Below are positions 62,341 to 64,000 of a stretch of DNA of 64,000 bases, in pieces. The stretch is from NCBI RefSeq assembly GCF_002863865.1, contig NZ_CP022684.1:124001-188000 (forward strand), read 5' to 3'. Every line of letters starts with the position of its first letter. Within the stretch, counting starts at the first letter, position 1. Position numbers and translations under genes: made by a program. Below the pieces are notes generated by a model, which saw only the letters and a list, made by a program, of their open reading frames with translations, did no database searches and was not told where the DNA came from. Source of the DNA: Ketobacter alkanivorans. GTDB lineage: Bacteria > Pseudomonadota > Gammaproteobacteria > Pseudomonadales > Ketobacteraceae.

Positions 62341-62594
62341 CAATGGAAAAAAAATAATGAAGCCTGCAGTGGCTACATTAGTAATTAAATAGATTCTAGT
62401 TTGAATCGATAAGCGTCTGAACAAATTCACTTTTCCACATCTTCATGCTTCTATTATTTAGAGTGTAGACAAATCTTTGGTTTGTTGTAGGAATAATATG
62501 AGTGAATGCGCGAGGCAACGTATATTGCATTATTCTGGGAGAAATAGGTGCTAGCAAGAACTCGTAGGCCATCCCATGTGCTCTACCATCAGCG
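62341..62594. other. Gap with an unassigned frame after the AraC gene
   Basis: A minus-strand frame ending at 62396 (AYEFLLAPISPRIMQYTLPR...MKMWKSEFVQTLIDSN) overlaps the end of the AraC gene in another frame. It could be a fragment of a decayed protein. I do not recognise it. Confidence 0.25.
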
Positions 62595-63671
62595 TCATGA
62601 CCGTGGTGTGGTGTCCGAGGAATCGCCGTGTTGCCTGTACTGAGTGGGTGACCGACCAAACCAGCGCTTGAAGGCGCGCCTAAAACTCGAGTTGTCGTGA
62701 TAATTCAAGAGAGAAGCGATAGATTCGACGGATAATTGACTTCCACTCAAATAGTCCGCTGCTTGCCGTGACAGAATCTCGTCGCGAATTTGTCGAAAAC
62801 TGCTGTCTTCTTGTTTTAGTTTGCGCGCCAGGGTGCGTTTGCTCATAAATAGGGCCGCCGCCGCCTCTTCTTCACTAAGCGTTCCAGGTGGTCGGGACAA
62901 CATCATCTTCTTGAGCCGGGTCTGGTAGCTTGGCTTCTGGGTCTGAAGTTCCGCAAGCATCGACTCACACTGCCGCAATGCTAGGCGATAGTTTTCGTTG
63001 TTGGCGGAGGCGTTGGGTTCCCTGCACAGAACCATCGGTAATCTAAGCATAAGTTGATCGCAACCAAAGCGAACCCGCCCGGACATACATTCGGAATAGG
63101 TCGCATGGTACTGAGGGGGCGGGTAGGAAAAGCCGATTTCAGCCTCGTACAGGGGGCGGCCTACAATGAATTCGCCAAACGCTAGCAGCGTCATAATGAT
63201 AGTCTCTGCCACGCAGCGTTGGAGGTCGTCGTCCAGCTGCATCAGGAAAGCCAGTCTGCATTCCAAGTGATCTTCAATCTGCTGCAAATGCAGCTGAATA
63301 ACGCTGACGCGCGTAGGCAAGAAGGTGTGTATCGCCTGGAGCGCACTGAGCAAGTCCGGGCTGCTGGAGGCGGCGAAGCCCATCGCACCGTGAGTAGCTG
63401 GCGTCAGGCGCTTGCCCACCCGTAAACCAAATTCGGGCTGGCCGGACAGCGCCAACGCGTTGCGCAAAATCTGTATCTGCTGGGCTGGCGTGAGCAGGTT
63501 GTCCTCACTCAGAAACTGCTGGATGGGGAGACCGGTGCCATGCAGTAATGTGGGCAATTGACTTAAGGTGAGATCTAGCTCGCGGGCTATAAGTCGTGAA
63601 TAGTTTGATGGAATACCAGTTTCCACAGCTTCTAAACCATCCTGTTGAGTCCACGTAATATGTGCTTCCAA
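62595..63671 (-). CDS. AraC-family regulator with arabinose-binding-like N-terminal domain
   Basis: A 358-residue regulator of the OruR/AraC type: an N-terminal PF12625-like domain (about 20-200; GMGLPIQQ-like start, LRVGKRLTPATHGAMGFAAS) and a C-terminal double HTH (LSEEEAAAALFMSKRTLARK; VESIASLLNYHDNSSFRRAF; FGRSPTQYR). The start is TTG 63671; no good alternative ATG exists, though a GTG at codon 16 is possible. It is divergent from the ferredoxin gene at 63783. In alkane degraders this regulator type often sits beside cytochrome P450/ferredoxin genes and activates them. Confidence 0.88.
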   Translation of the reverse strand: MEAHITWTQQDGLEAVETGIPSNYSRLIARELDLTLSQLPTLLHGTGLPIQQFLSEDNLLTPAQQIQILRNALALSGQPEFGLRVGKRLTPATHGAMGFAASSSPDLLSALQAIHTFLPTRVSVIQLHLQQIEDHLECRLAFLMQLDDDLQRCVAETIIMTLLAFGEFIVGRPLYEAEIGFSYPPPQYHATYSECMSGRVRFGCDQLMLRLPMVLCREPNASANNENYRLALRQCESMLAELQTQKPSYQTRLKKMMLSRPPGTLSEEEAAAALFMSKRTLARKLKQEDSSFRQIRDEILSRQAADYLSGSQLSVESIASLLNYHDNSSFRRAFKRWFGRSPTQYRQHGDSSDTTPRS

Positions 63672-63685
63672 GGAACTTGCTTAAG

Positions 63686-63745
63686 TGTCTTTAAATGTCC
63701 CCCTCATGTCAATAAATGTCCTCGTTGACGTAACGGTAAAATGTC
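63686..63745. promoter_or_regulatory. Phased TGTC repeats between the AraC gene and the ferredoxin gene
   Basis: TGTC occurs at 63686, 63696, 63707, 63717 and 63742, the first four spaced 10-11 bp apart, mostly as AAATGTC or similar. One face of the helix is thus marked once per turn, as expected for AraC-type tandem binding sites. The array ends about 40 bases before the ferredoxin start and begins 15 bases before the AraC start, so it could control both. Confidence 0.6.
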
Positions 63746-63782
63746 AGTCTAAAGCCTAGACATTAACGGAAGGATAGAATTA

Positions 63783-64000
63783 ATGGGTGAAATTATCTTT
63801 ATTGAACATGATAACACCAAACATGTCGTGGAATTGGAGCCAGAATCTACGTTGATGCAAATCGCAGTCAGTAATGCAGTGCCGGGTATTGATGGAGATT
63901 GCGGCGGAGAGTGCGCGTGTGGAACTTGCCACATGATCGTTGCGGAGGAGTGGTTTAACAAGACCGGTGCGATCACCGATGCCGAAGAACAAATGCTGTC
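63783..64000 (+). CDS. Adrenodoxin-type [2Fe-2S] ferredoxin (cut by the right edge)
   Basis: The first 72 codons of a ferredoxin gene. It begins MGEIIFIEHDNTKHVVELEP and includes the cluster ligands Cys40, Cys46 and Cys49 (DCGGECACGTCH); the fourth cysteine lies outside the window. A GGAAGGA ribosome site stands in front of the ATG. Ferredoxins of this type pass electrons to cytochrome P450s such as CYP153 alkane hydroxylases, so a P450 and a reductase gene may follow beyond the edge; that is inference. It is divergent from the AraC gene and probably activated by it. Confidence 0.9.
   Translation, partial: MGEIIFIEHDNTKHVVELEPESTLMQIAVSNAVPGIDGDCGGECACGTCHMIVAEEWFNKTGAITDAEEQML

Noticed and set aside
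1..64000. CRISPR arrays, rRNA and tRNA genes
   Set aside because: No regularly spaced direct repeats and no tRNA or rRNA-like stretches were seen on reading through the window.

Overview
The window looks like the chromosome of a hydrocarbon- or steroid-type-degrading gammaproteobacterium. The evidence is the dense set of Baeyer-Villiger/AlmA-type flavin monooxygenases, acyl-CoA dehydrogenases, GMC oxidoreductase, FadL-like porin, TRAP transporter, a DUF6091/AdeT-like binding protein and an adrenodoxin-type ferredoxin. Base composition looks moderate (near 50% GC by eye). No rRNA or tRNA gene was seen, so the genus is not fixed; a marine Spongiibacteraceae- or Halieaceae-like lineage is only a guess.

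Layout. 1-6.5 kb: an RND/MFP efflux operon with a divergent TetR gene, joined at its 3' end to an AcrB-type RND gene that has lost its first ~100 codons. 6.5-16.3 kb: an accessory island with a YnfA remnant, two nested decayed Tn3-family transposons of the TnpS/TnpT (Tn4651-like) type, a YkgJ-type gene cut at the transposon edge, and a HipBA toxin-antitoxin pair. 16.3-21.5 kb: catabolic operon 1 (PF10118 protein, SDR, HSL-type esterase, BVMO) with a divergent TetR regulator. 21.5-25.6 kb: a second copy of the RND/MFP pair without its TetR partner. 26.3-38.0 kb: a long plus-strand catabolic run (PF10118 protein, BtrH-like protein, two hotdog thioesterases, CoA ligase, paired acyl-CoA dehydrogenases, GMC oxidoreductase, SDR, two more acyl-CoA dehydrogenases), followed by a minus-strand diiron protein. 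39.6-41.4 kb: a graveyard of gene fragments and an IS1380 remnant. 41.5-48.5 kb: a hybrid histidine kinase, a truncated tesB, a TRAP large permease and a DUF6091/AdeT-like binding protein. 48.8-57.8 kb: catabolic operon 2 (alpha/beta hydrolase, AlmA-like monooxygenase, SDR, PF10118 protein) and an outer-membrane pair (FadL-like protein plus Ig-like lipoprotein). 58-64 kb: a diguanylate cyclase with the same sensor as the kinase, a MITE-like element, a porin and small binding protein, a decayed chemoreceptor, and an AraC regulator divergent from a ferredoxin gene cut by the window edge.

How it fits together. Six near-identical sites, consensus TTGGTTGGYTRWCCAANNAA, lie 35-57 nt upstream of six separate transcription units: both monooxygenase operons, the long catabolic run, the diiron gene, the FadL/lipoprotein pair and a small membrane protein gene. 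I infer one TetR-family regulon, with the regulator encoded at 20.9 kb as the first candidate, covering uptake, oxygenation, ester cleavage and CoA-dependent degradation of a hydrophobic substrate. The substrate cannot be read from the sequence.
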